Shown: positions 25,048 to 34,089, numbered from the stretch's first letter. The stretch: DNA of 64,000 nt from Collinsella sp. An2 (GCF_002160065.1 NZ_NFJW01000002.1:124001-188000), one strand, 5' to 3'. The notes: generated by a model from the letters alone, not told the origin. Numbers and translations: made by a program.

Positions 25048-26676
25048 ATGGCTAACGACGGCGCATCGACAAACCGCACGGGGGATGCGGCCGCACAGCG
25101 TGACGCCACTGCGATGCCCGCCTTCTCCGTTGACACCTACAAGGTGTTGGCCCCGCCCATTGCCGGCATTGCGAGCTCCACGATGGTTGCCAACCTCATC
25201 ATCCAGGAGGCCCACCGTACCACCGGCGTCTCCACGGCTGGCGGTCTCACGATGGTTGCGGCCTGCGCGGTTCTGGCGGTGCTGTTTATATCAACTCTGG
25301 TGGTCAAGCGATATACCAAGCGCGCCGTGTCCCTCATGACCTTCCTGTCGGTCCACATTTCGGGTCTCTCTGCGCTTGCGTTGACGTTTCTCGACGTCGC
25401 CGGGAGCGCTCCGGACGTGTTGCGCACCGCTCTGGAGTGCGCGGCGACCGCAGCAAGCGCGCTGCTGAGCTTCTACTGGATGCGAAAGCTTCGAGGGACC
25501 TCGGCGCAAGCGGTGGTCGTGGTCGCGTTCTGCGCGCTTGCCCTCTCGGAGTTCGGGACCTTCGTGGCGAGCTTCTCCGGCAACCTCGTGGCCCACGCCA
25601 TAGCGTTTGTGCTGGCGTTCGCCCAGTTTCTCTACGTGCGCGTCTCGCGCGCTATGGATGTGCCGAGCGACCAGTTCCCCGCGGTGTCCGAATCGTATTT
25701 TGGCACCGACCGCGATCGCTTCTCGAACCGCAGCTTCCTGGCCGTAGCGGCTGTCGGCTTTTGGTTCATCTCCATTCCGATGGGCATGGGCCGAGGGTTT
25801 CCAGCTGGCGATGCCATCTTTATGAGCCCGGTGCCGCGCTTCTTGGCACTCGTGTTCGTCTGCGTAGTGAGTGCGGTATGGGTTCGTCACGGCATGGCGT
25901 CCCGCATGCGCGCCCTCACCACGAGCATCTGGGTCGTCATGGAGCTTTTGCTGGCCCTCGGAGCCATCTTCTTCGCTATATGGCCGCGCTCGATCGGCGT
26001 CGGCGCATCGTTCATCATGGCGTCTGCTCTCGTACTTCAGGCGTTTATCTGGTATCTCACCATGGCGTTTATCAGCTTTGGATGGCGTGACGCCTATTAC
26101 TATGCGTCCGCAGCGTGGATCAGCATGAATGTGCTCACCGTGGCGGGCATGGAGGTCGATCGCCTGCTGGCGCGTGTGTTCTTCGACAACACGCCGGTAA
26201 TCATCTCCATCATGAGTCTCTTTGTGCTTGTGAGCGCACAGGTGGTCTACACCAAGCTGCTCTCGGCGCCGTCGCAGCAAAGCGAAGCGAGCTCCCAAGA
26301 AGACGCCGCTACATCCGAGCATGACGGGCGCGGGCACATCACGCAGGACGACGTCCGCCGCATCCCGCTCATGGGGGTCATGGCGCTCAGACCCCAGGCG
26401 GAGCTTCCGCTGCCCAGCGTCAACCCCGACGCACGCATCGCTACGTCGGTGATTGAGCTTGGCCAGCGCTTCGGTCTTACTGGTCGCGAGATCGAGGTCT
26501 TGACGCTCTATGCGCTCGGTCATACCCAGGCGCGCGTGAGCGAAGAGCTTCAGCTGTCTCAGAACACGGTGCACACTCACATCAAACGCATCTACGAGAA
26601 GACCGACCTTCATTCGCGCCAGGAGATTCTGGATTACATCAACGAATACGGGTCGGCCGCCGCGCCGCGCGGCTAA
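25048..26676 (+). CDS. Membrane-bound LuxR-family transcriptional regulator
   Basis: 542 residues. Residues about 30-425 contain roughly ten to twelve hydrophobic segments, like a transporter-type sensor. The last 65 residues are a LuxR helix-turn-helix (FGLTGREIEVLTLYALGHTQARVSEELQLSQNTVHTHIKR). This architecture is characteristic of Coriobacteriia, where such regulators sit beside and control reductase or catabolic genes. I start at the ATG at 25048 with GGGAGGTGGAG upstream; an earlier in-frame ATG (24988) adds an unlikely leader. It directly precedes the ferredoxin-AOR-cytochrome operon and is its likely regulator; the ligand is unknown. Confidence 0.88.
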   Translation: MANDGASTNRTGDAAAQRDATAMPAFSVDTYKVLAPPIAGIASSTMVANLIIQEAHRTTGVSTAGGLTMVAACAVLAVLFISTLVVKRYTKRAVSLMTFLSVHISGLSALALTFLDVAGSAPDVLRTALECAATAASALLSFYWMRKLRGTSAQAVVVVAFCALALSEFGTFVASFSGNLVAHAIAFVLAFAQFLYVRVSRAMDVPSDQFPAVSESYFGTDRDRFSNRSFLAVAAVGFWFISIPMGMGRGFPAGDAIFMSPVPRFLALVFVCVVSAVWVRHGMASRMRALTTSIWVVMELLLALGAIFFAIWPRSIGVGASFIMASALVLQAFIWYLTMAFISFGWRDAYYYASAAWISMNVLTVAGMEVDRLLARVFFDNTPVIISIMSLFVLVSAQVVYTKLLSAPSQQSEASSQEDAATSEHDGRGHITQDDVRRIPLMGVMALRPQAELPLPSVNPDARIATSVIELGQRFGLTGREIEVLTLYALGHTQARVSEELQLSQNTVHTHIKRIYEKTDLHSRQEILDYINEYGSAAAPRG

Positions 26677-27081
26677 CGCCGAGGCATGTGTCGAAGCCCC
26701 TTGTCGCGTCCCTCGATCAATGTGCTCGCGGCGAGGTCGGGTTACCGCCAGGTCCGCCTCCGTCTGCGTTTCCAAAAACTGCTCGCGATGGTTCCCTTGC
26801 GACGGGTTGCGACGGACATCTCTCCGACGGTGGGGTGACCCGTATCACCCTCATCGGCGGCCTATACCCACCCGATGTATACGTACCCTCAAATAGGGGA
26901 CAGGCAGGTAGGGGGCAAAAAAGCTCCAGCGAGCAAAAATTACCCAAAAGCGGGGGAACGTAATGAGGAGAACTCGTGGATAATCTACTCTGACAATTTG
27001 GGCGTGTTCGCCGCGCGCCCTGTCAGCTCTGTACTGCGGACGCACCAGGCGGCGTCCGTGAAGAATCAAGGGGAGGGAACT
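26677..27081. promoter_or_regulatory. Control region of the ferredoxin-AOR-cytochrome operon
   Basis: 405 bases with no credible gene. It contains the inverted repeat GGGTGA-CCCGTA-TCACCC (26833-26850), a possible -10 TATACC at 26863-26868 and G-rich tracts. The inverted repeat shares GGTGACCCRTAT with the LuxR leader. A long untranslated leader to 27082 is implied if transcription begins near 26875. Confidence 0.5.
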
Positions 27082-27807
27082 ATGAACGAGAACACCGCTT
27101 TGGAGCAGGTTGGCTCCGGCGCGGACCGCCTCGACGCCTTCTTCACCCGTAGAGGGTTCGTGAAGGTTTCCGGCGCGTTCGTGGCCAGCATGGTGGCGCT
27201 CGGCCTGCTGCCCGACGAGGCGGCTGCCCAGCCCACGAGCTCGAACGGTCAGGTGGACTACTATGCCGCACCGACCCACGTGCTCAAGGTCAACCGTGCG
27301 CGCTGCACCGGTTGCCAGCGCTGCGAGATGAGCTGCACGCTCACCAACGACGGCGTGTCCCAGCCCGCCGCTGCGCGTATCCACGTGCACGACGGCTTCC
27401 AGTACGGCGCCGGCCTGGACACCGGCGACGGCATCTTCTACTCCGCCGAGTGGATGATCCGTCAGTGCCACATGTGCAAGGCTGCCATGTGCCAGACCGC
27501 GTGCCCGCACGGCGCTATCCTGACCAACGACAACGGCGTGCGCTACGTCGATGCCGACAAGTGCGTTGGCTGCGGCACCTGCGTGGCCTCCTGCCCGTGG
27601 AACATCCCGGTGGTCAACACCGTGACGGGCAAGTCCGCCAAGTGCATCGCCTGCGGCCGCTGCGCCGATCAGTGCCCGAACGGCGCCATCGAGCTCGTCG
27701 AGTGGGAGAACGTCAACCATTCGTCCGGTCCTACCCGTACCGAGGATCCCGCACCGCTCGTGAGCGAGACGCAGGATTATGTCGGCGGCGGCAAGATCGC
27801 TCAGTAA
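27082..27807 (+). CDS. Tat-exported ferredoxin-like subunit with four [4Fe-4S] clusters
   Basis: 241 residues. A twin-arginine signal (TRRGFVKVSG, R23-R24, then a hydrophobic stretch) ends near AAAQP at about residue 48-51. Four Cys sets follow: CTGCQRCEMSC, CHMCKAAMCQTACP, CVGCGTCVASCP and CIACGRCADQCP, the layout of electron-transfer subunits such as DmsB or HycB. It should lie outside the membrane carrying electrons between the cytochrome and the AOR homologue. GGGGAGGG lies 5 bases before the ATG. It is 14 bases upstream of the AOR gene. Compare E. coli YdhY beside YdhV. Confidence 0.92.
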   Translation: MNENTALEQVGSGADRLDAFFTRRGFVKVSGAFVASMVALGLLPDEAAAQPTSSNGQVDYYAAPTHVLKVNRARCTGCQRCEMSCTLTNDGVSQPAAARIHVHDGFQYGAGLDTGDGIFYSAEWMIRQCHMCKAAMCQTACPHGAILTNDNGVRYVDADKCVGCGTCVASCPWNIPVVNTVTGKSAKCIACGRCADQCPNGAIELVEWENVNHSSGPTRTEDPAPLVSETQDYVGGGKIAQ

Positions 27808-27821
27808 GTTAGGAGATACCA

Positions 27822-30068
27822 ATGGCTGATACTGCCACTTACGGTTCTTATGGTTGGGCGGGCCAGATCGCCCGTGTCAACCTGACTGACGGAACCATCT
27901 CCGTCGAGTCCGACGAGGCGATGCAGGACGATTACATCGGCGGCATGGGCTTCGCGAACAAGATCATGTATGACGAGGTGCCTGCCGGCACCGCGTGGGA
28001 CGCGCCCGAGAACAAGGCCGTCCTTGCCGTCGGCCCTCTCACCGGCTCCGGCGTGCCTCTGGGCGGCCGCTCCACGTGGGCGACGCTGTCCACCTTCACG
28101 ACGGACTACCAGGTTGTCGACTGCCACTGCGGCGGTCAGCTCGGCGCCACCCTCAAGTATTCCGGCCATGACGGCCTGATCATCGAGGGCGCTTCCGACA
28201 AGCCGGTCTACATTCTCATCGACGACGACAAGATCTCGATTGAGGACGCTTCCTCCGTGTGGGGCAAGGGCACCCGCGAGACCAACGAGGCCCTGTGCAA
28301 GAAGCACGGCTTCGACGCCTGCGTCGCCGCCATCGGCCCGGCTGGCGAGAACCTGCTTCCCTATGCCTGCGTCATCAACACCCGCTCGCACTCCGCGGGC
28401 GCTGGCCTGGGCGCAGTGCTTGGTTCCAAGAAGTGCAAGGCCGTCGTCGTGCGCGGCACCAAGGCCGTGAACGTCGCCGACCCGCAGATGGTCTCCGACC
28501 TGTCCGACTACATGATCGCCCAGGTCCTGGGCTCCAACAACAACCACGTGGTGCCGTCCACCCAGCAGTCCTGGGCCGAGTACTACGACAAGGGTTCGCG
28601 TTGGACCGCCAAGAAGGGCCTCTACTGGGCTGCCGCCGAGGGCGGTCCCATCGAGACCGGCGAGCCGAAGCCCTTCGAGCCCAACACCATGGGCTATCGC
28701 TGCATGAAGTCCACCAAGGACATGGGCCCCGAAGCCGAGAAGTACACCGTCAAGATGGCCGGCTGCCACGGCTGCCCGGTGCGCTGCTACTCTCAGGTGC
28801 GCGTGCCGCAAGTCCGCGAGATCACCGGTTACGACGCCACGGGTAACACCTGCGTCCCGAACTTCCCGGTGACCTCCTACTTCTGCTCCATCCAGGACAT
28901 CGAGGGCATGACCACCGAGGATGGCACCCTCACCGATATGTCGGTTGTCTACAACCAGGTCGTTTCGGCCACGGTCGACGACCTCGGCCTGTGGTGCAAC
29001 TACGCCCAGCTCTATCGTGACCTTGCTCGCACCTACAAGGAGGGCATCCTCCAGCGCGAGCTCGGCGACGAGTACGGCGAGTATGACTGGGCTGGCATCA
29101 TGGCTGGCACCAACCCCGCCGGCTGGGTGAAGGTTCTCACCGACATCGCCTTCAACAAGAAGAAGATTTCTCTGCTGGGCCACGGCCCCATCGTGTGGTG
29201 CAAAGAGTGGGACGACATGAAGTGGTTCGACACCACCAAGTCCTGCCTCATCAACTATCGCGGTTGGCCAGTCCACCACGCCATCGAGTGCTTCGGCCAG
29301 GTGGGCGGCGTCTACAACATGATGTTCAACCGCGATGACATGATTCACTCTGCGGTGAACTTCCAGGGCTGCGGCCTGCCCATCGACCTCAAGAAGGAGA
29401 TGGCTGCCGAGATGTGGGGCGGCGAGGACGCCATCGACCCCGACAAGAACTACACGCCCATGAACGAGCACAAGGCGGAGTTCTGCTGGTGGAGCATCGT
29501 CACCGACGTGCTGCATGACTGCCTGACGGTCTGCAACTGGGTGTGGCCGATGGCCATGGCCCCCGCCAAGGAGCGCAGCTATCGTGGCGACCTGGACCTC
29601 GAGGCCCAGTTCTACACCGCGGTCACTGGCAAGGAGGTCACCATCGACGACCTCTACAAGGCGGCCGAGCGCGTCATGACGCTGCAGCGCGCCAACACCG
29701 TCCGCGGTATGAAGGACGCCGACGGCAACATGGGCTGCAACGACTTCCGCAACGTCCATGATGTCATCACCGAGTGGCCCTTCACCAAGGACCCCGACAT
29801 CGAGCCCTTCACCGCCGGTACCGACAAGATGGAGAAGGACGACTTCCAGACGGCCCTCACCATGGTGTACAAGCGCTTTGGCTGGGACGAGGAGCTGGGC
29901 TGCCCGACCAAGCAGTGCCTTGAGGACCTCGGCATGGACGACGTTGCGTCCGACCTGGAAGACCTGGGGCTCCTGCCCGACGGCGGCACGCCCTACGACG
30001 AGCGTACGCGCAAGTACGACGGCATTCTGTCCAAGTACTGCGGCGACAACCCCGCGCTCAGCGCGTAA
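27822..30068 (+). CDS. Aldehyde ferredoxin oxidoreductase (tungsten pterin) family catalytic subunit
   Basis: 748 residues, somewhat longer than typical AORs. The N-terminal domain begins YGWAGQIARVNLTDGTI and includes GPLTGSGVPLGGRST, typical of the bis-tungstopterin family. The [4Fe-4S] ligands are C315-x2-C318-x3-C322 and probably C475 (KSCLINYRG), matching the AOR pattern. No signal peptide is present although its partner is Tat-exported. The substrate cannot be told from sequence; in the family it may be an aldehyde, a carboxylic acid run in reverse, or an aromatic compound. Second gene of the operon. Confidence 0.9.
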   Translation: MADTATYGSYGWAGQIARVNLTDGTISVESDEAMQDDYIGGMGFANKIMYDEVPAGTAWDAPENKAVLAVGPLTGSGVPLGGRSTWATLSTFTTDYQVVDCHCGGQLGATLKYSGHDGLIIEGASDKPVYILIDDDKISIEDASSVWGKGTRETNEALCKKHGFDACVAAIGPAGENLLPYACVINTRSHSAGAGLGAVLGSKKCKAVVVRGTKAVNVADPQMVSDLSDYMIAQVLGSNNNHVVPSTQQSWAEYYDKGSRWTAKKGLYWAAAEGGPIETGEPKPFEPNTMGYRCMKSTKDMGPEAEKYTVKMAGCHGCPVRCYSQVRVPQVREITGYDATGNTCVPNFPVTSYFCSIQDIEGMTTEDGTLTDMSVVYNQVVSATVDDLGLWCNYAQLYRDLARTYKEGILQRELGDEYGEYDWAGIMAGTNPAGWVKVLTDIAFNKKKISLLGHGPIVWCKEWDDMKWFDTTKSCLINYRGWPVHHAIECFGQVGGVYNMMFNRDDMIHSAVNFQGCGLPIDLKKEMAAEMWGGEDAIDPDKNYTPMNEHKAEFCWWSIVTDVLHDCLTVCNWVWPMAMAPAKERSYRGDLDLEAQFYTAVTGKEVTIDDLYKAAERVMTLQRANTVRGMKDADGNMGCNDFRNVHDVITEWPFTKDPDIEPFTAGTDKMEKDDFQTALTMVYKRFGWDEELGCPTKQCLEDLGMDDVASDLEDLGLLPDGGTPYDERTRKYDGILSKYCGDNPALSA

Positions 30069-30089
30069 TGCGTTCGGAGAGGAGAGAAC

Positions 30090-30773
30090 ATGGCTGATGA
30101 GATCAAGGAGGGCACGGAGGCTCAGGCCACCGATGCCACCCCGAAGAAGAAGCGCAACTGGAAGGCCAAGCGCCTCCCGATCGTGATCGCTGCTGTCGTG
30201 GTCGTCACGGTCCTCGGCGTTGCCGGCTGGGCTTGGCGCGCCACCCCTGAGTACTGCGACACGCTGTGCCACAGCACCATGGGCAAGTATTACAACTCGT
30301 TTGTGAACGACACCACCTCGCTTGCCTATGCGCACAAGGGTGTTGTGAACAACCAGTGCCTGGGCTGCCACGAGACCACCCTGCCGCAGTCTCTGCACGA
30401 GGTGCAGGCTCAGCTTTCCGGTGACTACAGCGACCCCATGGCGAAGGTCACCTATTCCAACGAGTTCTGCCTGCAGAGCGGCTGCCACACGGGTGCCGGC
30501 GTGATGCCGGGTGCGACCGAGTCCTCCACGGCCGACTGGTCGTTCGACCCGCACAGCACGATGCATGGCGTGCAGCAGTGCAACTCCTGCCACCTCATGC
30601 ATGACCAGAGCGTCTTCACCTGCGCCGGCTGCCACACCTGGGGCGGCGACGAGGCCTGGTCGAAGACCCCCGATGGCTGGACCGAGTACACCCTTGAGGA
30701 CGGCTCCATCACCGCCGCGCCCGAGGGCTGGACGATTCCCCAGCTGTTCGAGGCTTCCTCTGCTCAGAACTAA
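30090..30773 (+). CDS. Membrane-anchored multihaem cytochrome c
   Basis: 227 residues. A basic N-terminus (PKKKRNWKAKRLP) and one membrane segment (about 30-48) place the rest outside. Haem attachment sites are three canonical CxxCH (C90, C164, C178) plus a CX3CH (C56-DTL-C60-H61) and a CX4CH (C127-LQSG-C132-H133), so up to five haems. It resembles NapC/NrfH quinol dehydrogenases in layout and would pass electrons between menaquinone and the ferredoxin subunit. It is the last gene of the operon, and a strong terminator follows. Confidence 0.88.
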   Translation: MADEIKEGTEAQATDATPKKKRNWKAKRLPIVIAAVVVVTVLGVAGWAWRATPEYCDTLCHSTMGKYYNSFVNDTTSLAYAHKGVVNNQCLGCHETTLPQSLHEVQAQLSGDYSDPMAKVTYSNEFCLQSGCHTGAGVMPGATESSTADWSFDPHSTMHGVQQCNSCHLMHDQSVFTCAGCHTWGGDEAWSKTPDGWTEYTLEDGSITAAPEGWTIPQLFEASSAQN

Positions 30774-30799
30774 TCTGCGCGCACAGGTATGCTAGACAA

Positions 30800-30832
30800 G
30801 GGGGCGACCCGAAGCGGGTCGTCCCCTTTTTT
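30800..30832 (+). terminator. Intrinsic terminator of the ferredoxin-AOR-cytochrome operon
   Basis: A 12-pair stem (30800-30811 with 30815-30826, one wobble) with a 3-base loop is followed by TTTTTT. Confidence 0.92.
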
Positions 30833-31006
30833 GCGCACGTGACGCGATGCGGTTTGGGTAGGCTTGGCGTCCGTGCGATGTTGCATGCGCCGGATATGGG
30901 TATGTGTAGGTTGATATATGGCCTCTGGGAGGCATGTCCAAGAGACGCTATAGTTAGGTTCATTCGCTACGACCCAGCAAGCATCGTACAGAGAGGGTGG
31001 TCTTTG

Positions 31007-31279
31007 ATGATCAGCATCGACTACACGCCCCATGGCGTTTGTTCGCGAAACATCCATGTCGAGCTGGATGACACCGGTACCACGGTGACGGGCTGCTCGT
31101 TCACCGGCGGCTGCAACGGCAACCTCAAGGCCGTGTCCAAGCTTATCTGCGGCATGCCGGTCGACGAGGTAACTGCCCGCCTGCGTGGCAACACCTGCGG
31201 TCCGCGTCCGACCTCATGCGCCGACCAGCTCTGCTGCGCGCTCGACGCTGCCCAGGCTCAGGCCAAAACGCAGGGGTAA
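31007..31279 (+). CDS. TSCPD-domain protein (TIGR03905 type)
   Basis: 90 residues. The typical features are YTPHGVCSRNIHVEL, FTGGCNGNLKAVSKLICGMPVDEV and the terminal CGPRPTSCADQL, here with TSCAD instead of the name-giving TSCPD. The conserved Cys residues suggest metal or nucleotide binding as in the C-terminal part of class II ribonucleotide reductase; the function of the stand-alone form is unknown. It ends 3 bases before the next gene. Confidence 0.88.
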   Translation: MISIDYTPHGVCSRNIHVELDDTGTTVTGCSFTGGCNGNLKAVSKLICGMPVDEVTARLRGNTCGPRPTSCADQLCCALDAAQAQAKTQG

Positions 31280-31282
31280 GGC

Positions 31283-32536
31283 ATGTTCGCCCCCTGGAAA
31301 CGTCTTCGGAGCGACGCGTCTGCGCCCTCCGTGCCCGCCGATTCCCGCGGCATCACCCGACGTCGCTTTACGCTGGGGAGTCTGGCTGCGGCGTCCGCCG
31401 GCATGGCAGCGATCACGTTGAGCTCCTGCACCTCGGATACCAATACGGACGATGGCGAGCCGCAGGTGGTTACCGACGAATCCCAGATCGTAGATATCAT
31501 CAACGACTACGAAAACGTCGACACCGATCTTGCCGCAAGCGCGACCTACACCTTGCCGCTGGGCACGGTGCTCTTTCATACCGAGGGATCGTGGGCTGCA
31601 GCCATGATGGCTCCGGAGTCTTCACTGCATGTCAACACGCTCGGCGTGATGAGCCTTTCCAGCGGAGACCTCGTCACGCTTATCGAGGCGCCCACGCAAG
31701 GGGGAACCTTTGGCTTTTTCGACGTGCGCTGTTCCGACGGCGTGCTGGCTTGGGTCGAGGTCGACTACGCGGATCGTTCATGGGTGCTGCTGGGGCAAGC
31801 CCTCTCGGCAGGCACCCTCTCCGGTGAGGCGACCATACTCGATCAGGGCGATATCGACTGGGAGCCTCCGCGTTTTACCGTGTGGGGTACCAGCGTCATC
31901 TGGTACCGCATGCCGCAGGCGACCGGCGACAGCTCCTCGGAAGACTCGCACTGCTATCAATGGACGCTCGGGGACGACGAGGGCCAGGAGCTCTGGACCT
32001 CGCACGGGCGTTTCTCGGCTTCACCGCGCGTGGCCGACAGCATTTTGACCATCGTCCCGCGTGTCCGCGACGACGAGGGGACCTACTACGGTCTGACGGC
32101 GATCGACCTGACGGCGGGCGATAACACCCGCCGCGCCCAGCTGGTGCTTCCGCGCGGCGTCGCCCCCTTCGAGGCCACCTATCTCAACGATACGTTTGTG
32201 TTTTCAATCGAGGCGAGCTACAACGGGGTGGGTAGCCTGGGCAACATGGGAACCTTCATGGGCAACGAAGGCGGACCATATATATATGTGCGCCGCGAGC
32301 CGCAGAGCTGTGCTCTGCTGCTGGGAAACCGATATGTCGTGAAGTCCCAGGCGTCTCACTTTGTGATTGACCCCTCGGCGCAAACCTATGCCGTGCTCTC
32401 TGCGCCCGATCGGTGCCTGGACTTTGGCGACTGGACGGCGAGCGAGGGCGTCACCAACCAGTTGCTTACCTATGCGACGGTACGCGATGAGCAGGGGCTC
32501 CCTGCCAGCGTGACGGCGCGTGTGTTCACGGTGTAG
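31283..32536 (+). CDS. Tat-exported lipoprotein, beta-propeller-like, unknown function
   Basis: 417 residues. The N-terminus has a twin-arginine motif TRRRFTLG followed by a hydrophobic stretch and lipobox LSSC, so it is probably exported folded and lipid-anchored. The remaining 370 residues are rich in beta-strand-like segments with repeated W and G and acidic loops, suggesting a propeller; no specific family was recognised. It begins 3 bases after the TSCPD gene. Confidence 0.75.
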   Translation: MFAPWKRLRSDASAPSVPADSRGITRRRFTLGSLAAASAGMAAITLSSCTSDTNTDDGEPQVVTDESQIVDIINDYENVDTDLAASATYTLPLGTVLFHTEGSWAAAMMAPESSLHVNTLGVMSLSSGDLVTLIEAPTQGGTFGFFDVRCSDGVLAWVEVDYADRSWVLLGQALSAGTLSGEATILDQGDIDWEPPRFTVWGTSVIWYRMPQATGDSSSEDSHCYQWTLGDDEGQELWTSHGRFSASPRVADSILTIVPRVRDDEGTYYGLTAIDLTAGDNTRRAQLVLPRGVAPFEATYLNDTFVFSIEASYNGVGSLGNMGTFMGNEGGPYIYVRREPQSCALLLGNRYVVKSQASHFVIDPSAQTYAVLSAPDRCLDFGDWTASEGVTNQLLTYATVRDEQGLPASVTARVFTV

Positions 32537-32605
32537 CTGCGCCGCGCGCCATCCTCGGTGTTCTCAACGGGGCGGGTCCCGCGGTCCAGCCGGGCCTGCC
32601 TGCGC

Positions 32606-33199
32606 CTAGAGGCCTGCAAGCTGCTCGTTAGCCTCGCGCACGATACGCTCAACGTCTTCGGGCGCCGGCGGATGAGGGGCCTCGGGCACGGCGTCGAGCG
32701 GCAGCAGCTGCTTTTCCATCCAGGTGACCGAGAGCCACTGTCCCATTTTATAGCCGCAGGTCGTGTGCTCGCCACAGATGCGGTAGCCATGATGTTCGTG
32801 GAACGCAATGGATGCGCTGTTGTCCGACGTGATGCAGGCTTCGCTCATACGGATGCCCTGCGCGCGCATAAGCCCCTCGAGCGCCGCAAGCAGCACGCCT
32901 CCCAAGCCGCGCGCCTGATAGGGCCCATCGAGGTAGATTGATGTTTCCGAGGCCCAGCGATATGCCTCGCGCTCGCGGAACGAGCTGTTGTAGGCAAAGC
33001 CGGCAATACACCCTTTATCCAGGTCTTCAAGGACAAGGTGCGTGGTCTCGCGCAGATGCTCTTCGATGCGGTCGCGAAACTCTGCGATGCCAGGAACCTC
33101 GGTCTCGAAGCTCACGGTGGTGTCGGTGACAAACGGCGCGTAGATGGCCAGCAGCTCTTCGGCGTCGTGGGGCGTTGCAATGCGGATCCGAAACGGCAT
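32606..33199 (-). CDS. GNAT N-acetyltransferase, phosphinothricin/methionine sulfone acetyltransferase type
   Basis: 197 residues. It starts MPFRIRIATPHDAEELLAIYAPFV and has the family hallmarks TVSFETEVP, ASETSIYLDGPYQARGLGGVLL (acetyl-CoA binding Q/R-x-x-G-x-G/A) and FHEHHGYRICGEHTTCGYKMGQWLSVTWMEK. These enzymes acetylate the amino group of phosphinothricin or methionine derivatives; the natural substrate here is unknown. GGAGG precedes the ATG at 33199 by 5 bases. A Pro-rich C-terminal addition of about 30 residues is unusual. Confidence 0.88.
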   Translation of the reverse strand: MPFRIRIATPHDAEELLAIYAPFVTDTTVSFETEVPGIAEFRDRIEEHLRETTHLVLEDLDKGCIAGFAYNSSFREREAYRWASETSIYLDGPYQARGLGGVLLAALEGLMRAQGIRMSEACITSDNSASIAFHEHHGYRICGEHTTCGYKMGQWLSVTWMEKQLLPLDAVPEAPHPPAPEDVERIVREANEQLAGL

Positions 33200-33357
33200 G
33201 GGGCCTCCTGGTAGAAAAAGCGCGAGTCTGGGCATAATGAGCAAAGAGTCTGCCCCGCCGCGCCGTTCGGCGAGCGGGTTGCCCTGCGGACAAGTGTAGC
33301 GTTTTCGTGCGCTACAATAAGTTTTGTTCTTTCGGATGAGACAAGGGGGCCCCACAT

Positions 33358-34080
33358 ATGGCTTCGGACGCAAGAAAAATCCTGCTCGTTGAGGACGAGA
33401 AGGCAATTCGCGACGCTGTCGCGGCATATCTCGAGCGCGAGGGCTATTGGGTCGTGGGCGTCGGCGACGGTCAGTCCGCCGTCGAGGAGTTCGAGAAGCA
33501 TCAGTTCGACCTCATCGTGCTTGACCTCATGCTTCCGAAGCTATCCGGCGAGCGCGTCTGCCGCGCGATTCGCGACACCTCCGATGTCCCCATCATCATG
33601 CTTACCGCCAAGGGCGAGGTCGAGGACCGTATCATCGGCCTCGAGCTGGGCGCTGACGACTATCTGATCAAGCCGTTCTCGCCGCGTGAGCTTGTGGCTC
33701 GCGTGCGTGCCCTGTTCCGTCGCGCTCATCAGAGCGATGAGCCCCAGGTTGAAGTTCTGGACTTCGGCGACCTGGTCATCGACATCTCGGGTCACAAGAT
33801 CCTGGTCGAGGGCCGCGAAGTCGACCTCACGGCGTCCGAGTTCAAGCTGCTCACCACCCTGGCGCGTCATCCGGGCCGCGTGTACAACCGCATGGAGCTG
33901 GTCGAGAAGGTGCTGGGTTACGACTTCGAGGGCTACGAGCGCACCATCGACAGCCACGTAAAGAACCTGCGCGCCAAGCTGGGAGACGACCCCAAGAAGC
34001 CGAAGTGGCTCTACACCGTTCATGGCGTGGGCTACCGTTTCGAGGCGCCCCAGCAGCCGGCTAAGGAGAAGACGGAGTAG
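33358..34080 (+). CDS. OmpR/PhoB-type response regulator
   Basis: 240 residues. The receiver domain has the phospho-acceptor D56 (LIVLDLMLP), acidic pocket VEDE and switch residues T and K (IMLTAKG, IKPFSP). A winged-helix DNA-binding domain follows (LTASEFKLLTTLARHPGRVYNR through DSHVKNLRAKLG, GVGYRF). It ends 9 bases before its partner kinase. Confidence 0.95.
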   Translation: MASDARKILLVEDEKAIRDAVAAYLEREGYWVVGVGDGQSAVEEFEKHQFDLIVLDLMLPKLSGERVCRAIRDTSDVPIIMLTAKGEVEDRIIGLELGADDYLIKPFSPRELVARVRALFRRAHQSDEPQVEVLDFGDLVIDISGHKILVEGREVDLTASEFKLLTTLARHPGRVYNRMELVEKVLGYDFEGYERTIDSHVKNLRAKLGDDPKKPKWLYTVHGVGYRFEAPQQPAKEKTE

Positions 34081-34089
34081 CTACATCCC

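Noticed and set aside
26875-27081. N-terminal extension of the ferredoxin gene to an ATG at 26875
   Set aside because: It would bury the Tat signal inside the protein; GGGGAGGG and the ATG at 27082 put the signal at the N-terminus as required.
27801-30635. A 944-codon minus-strand open frame
   Set aside because: Antisense to the AOR and cytochrome genes; composition is typical of a codon-bias shadow.
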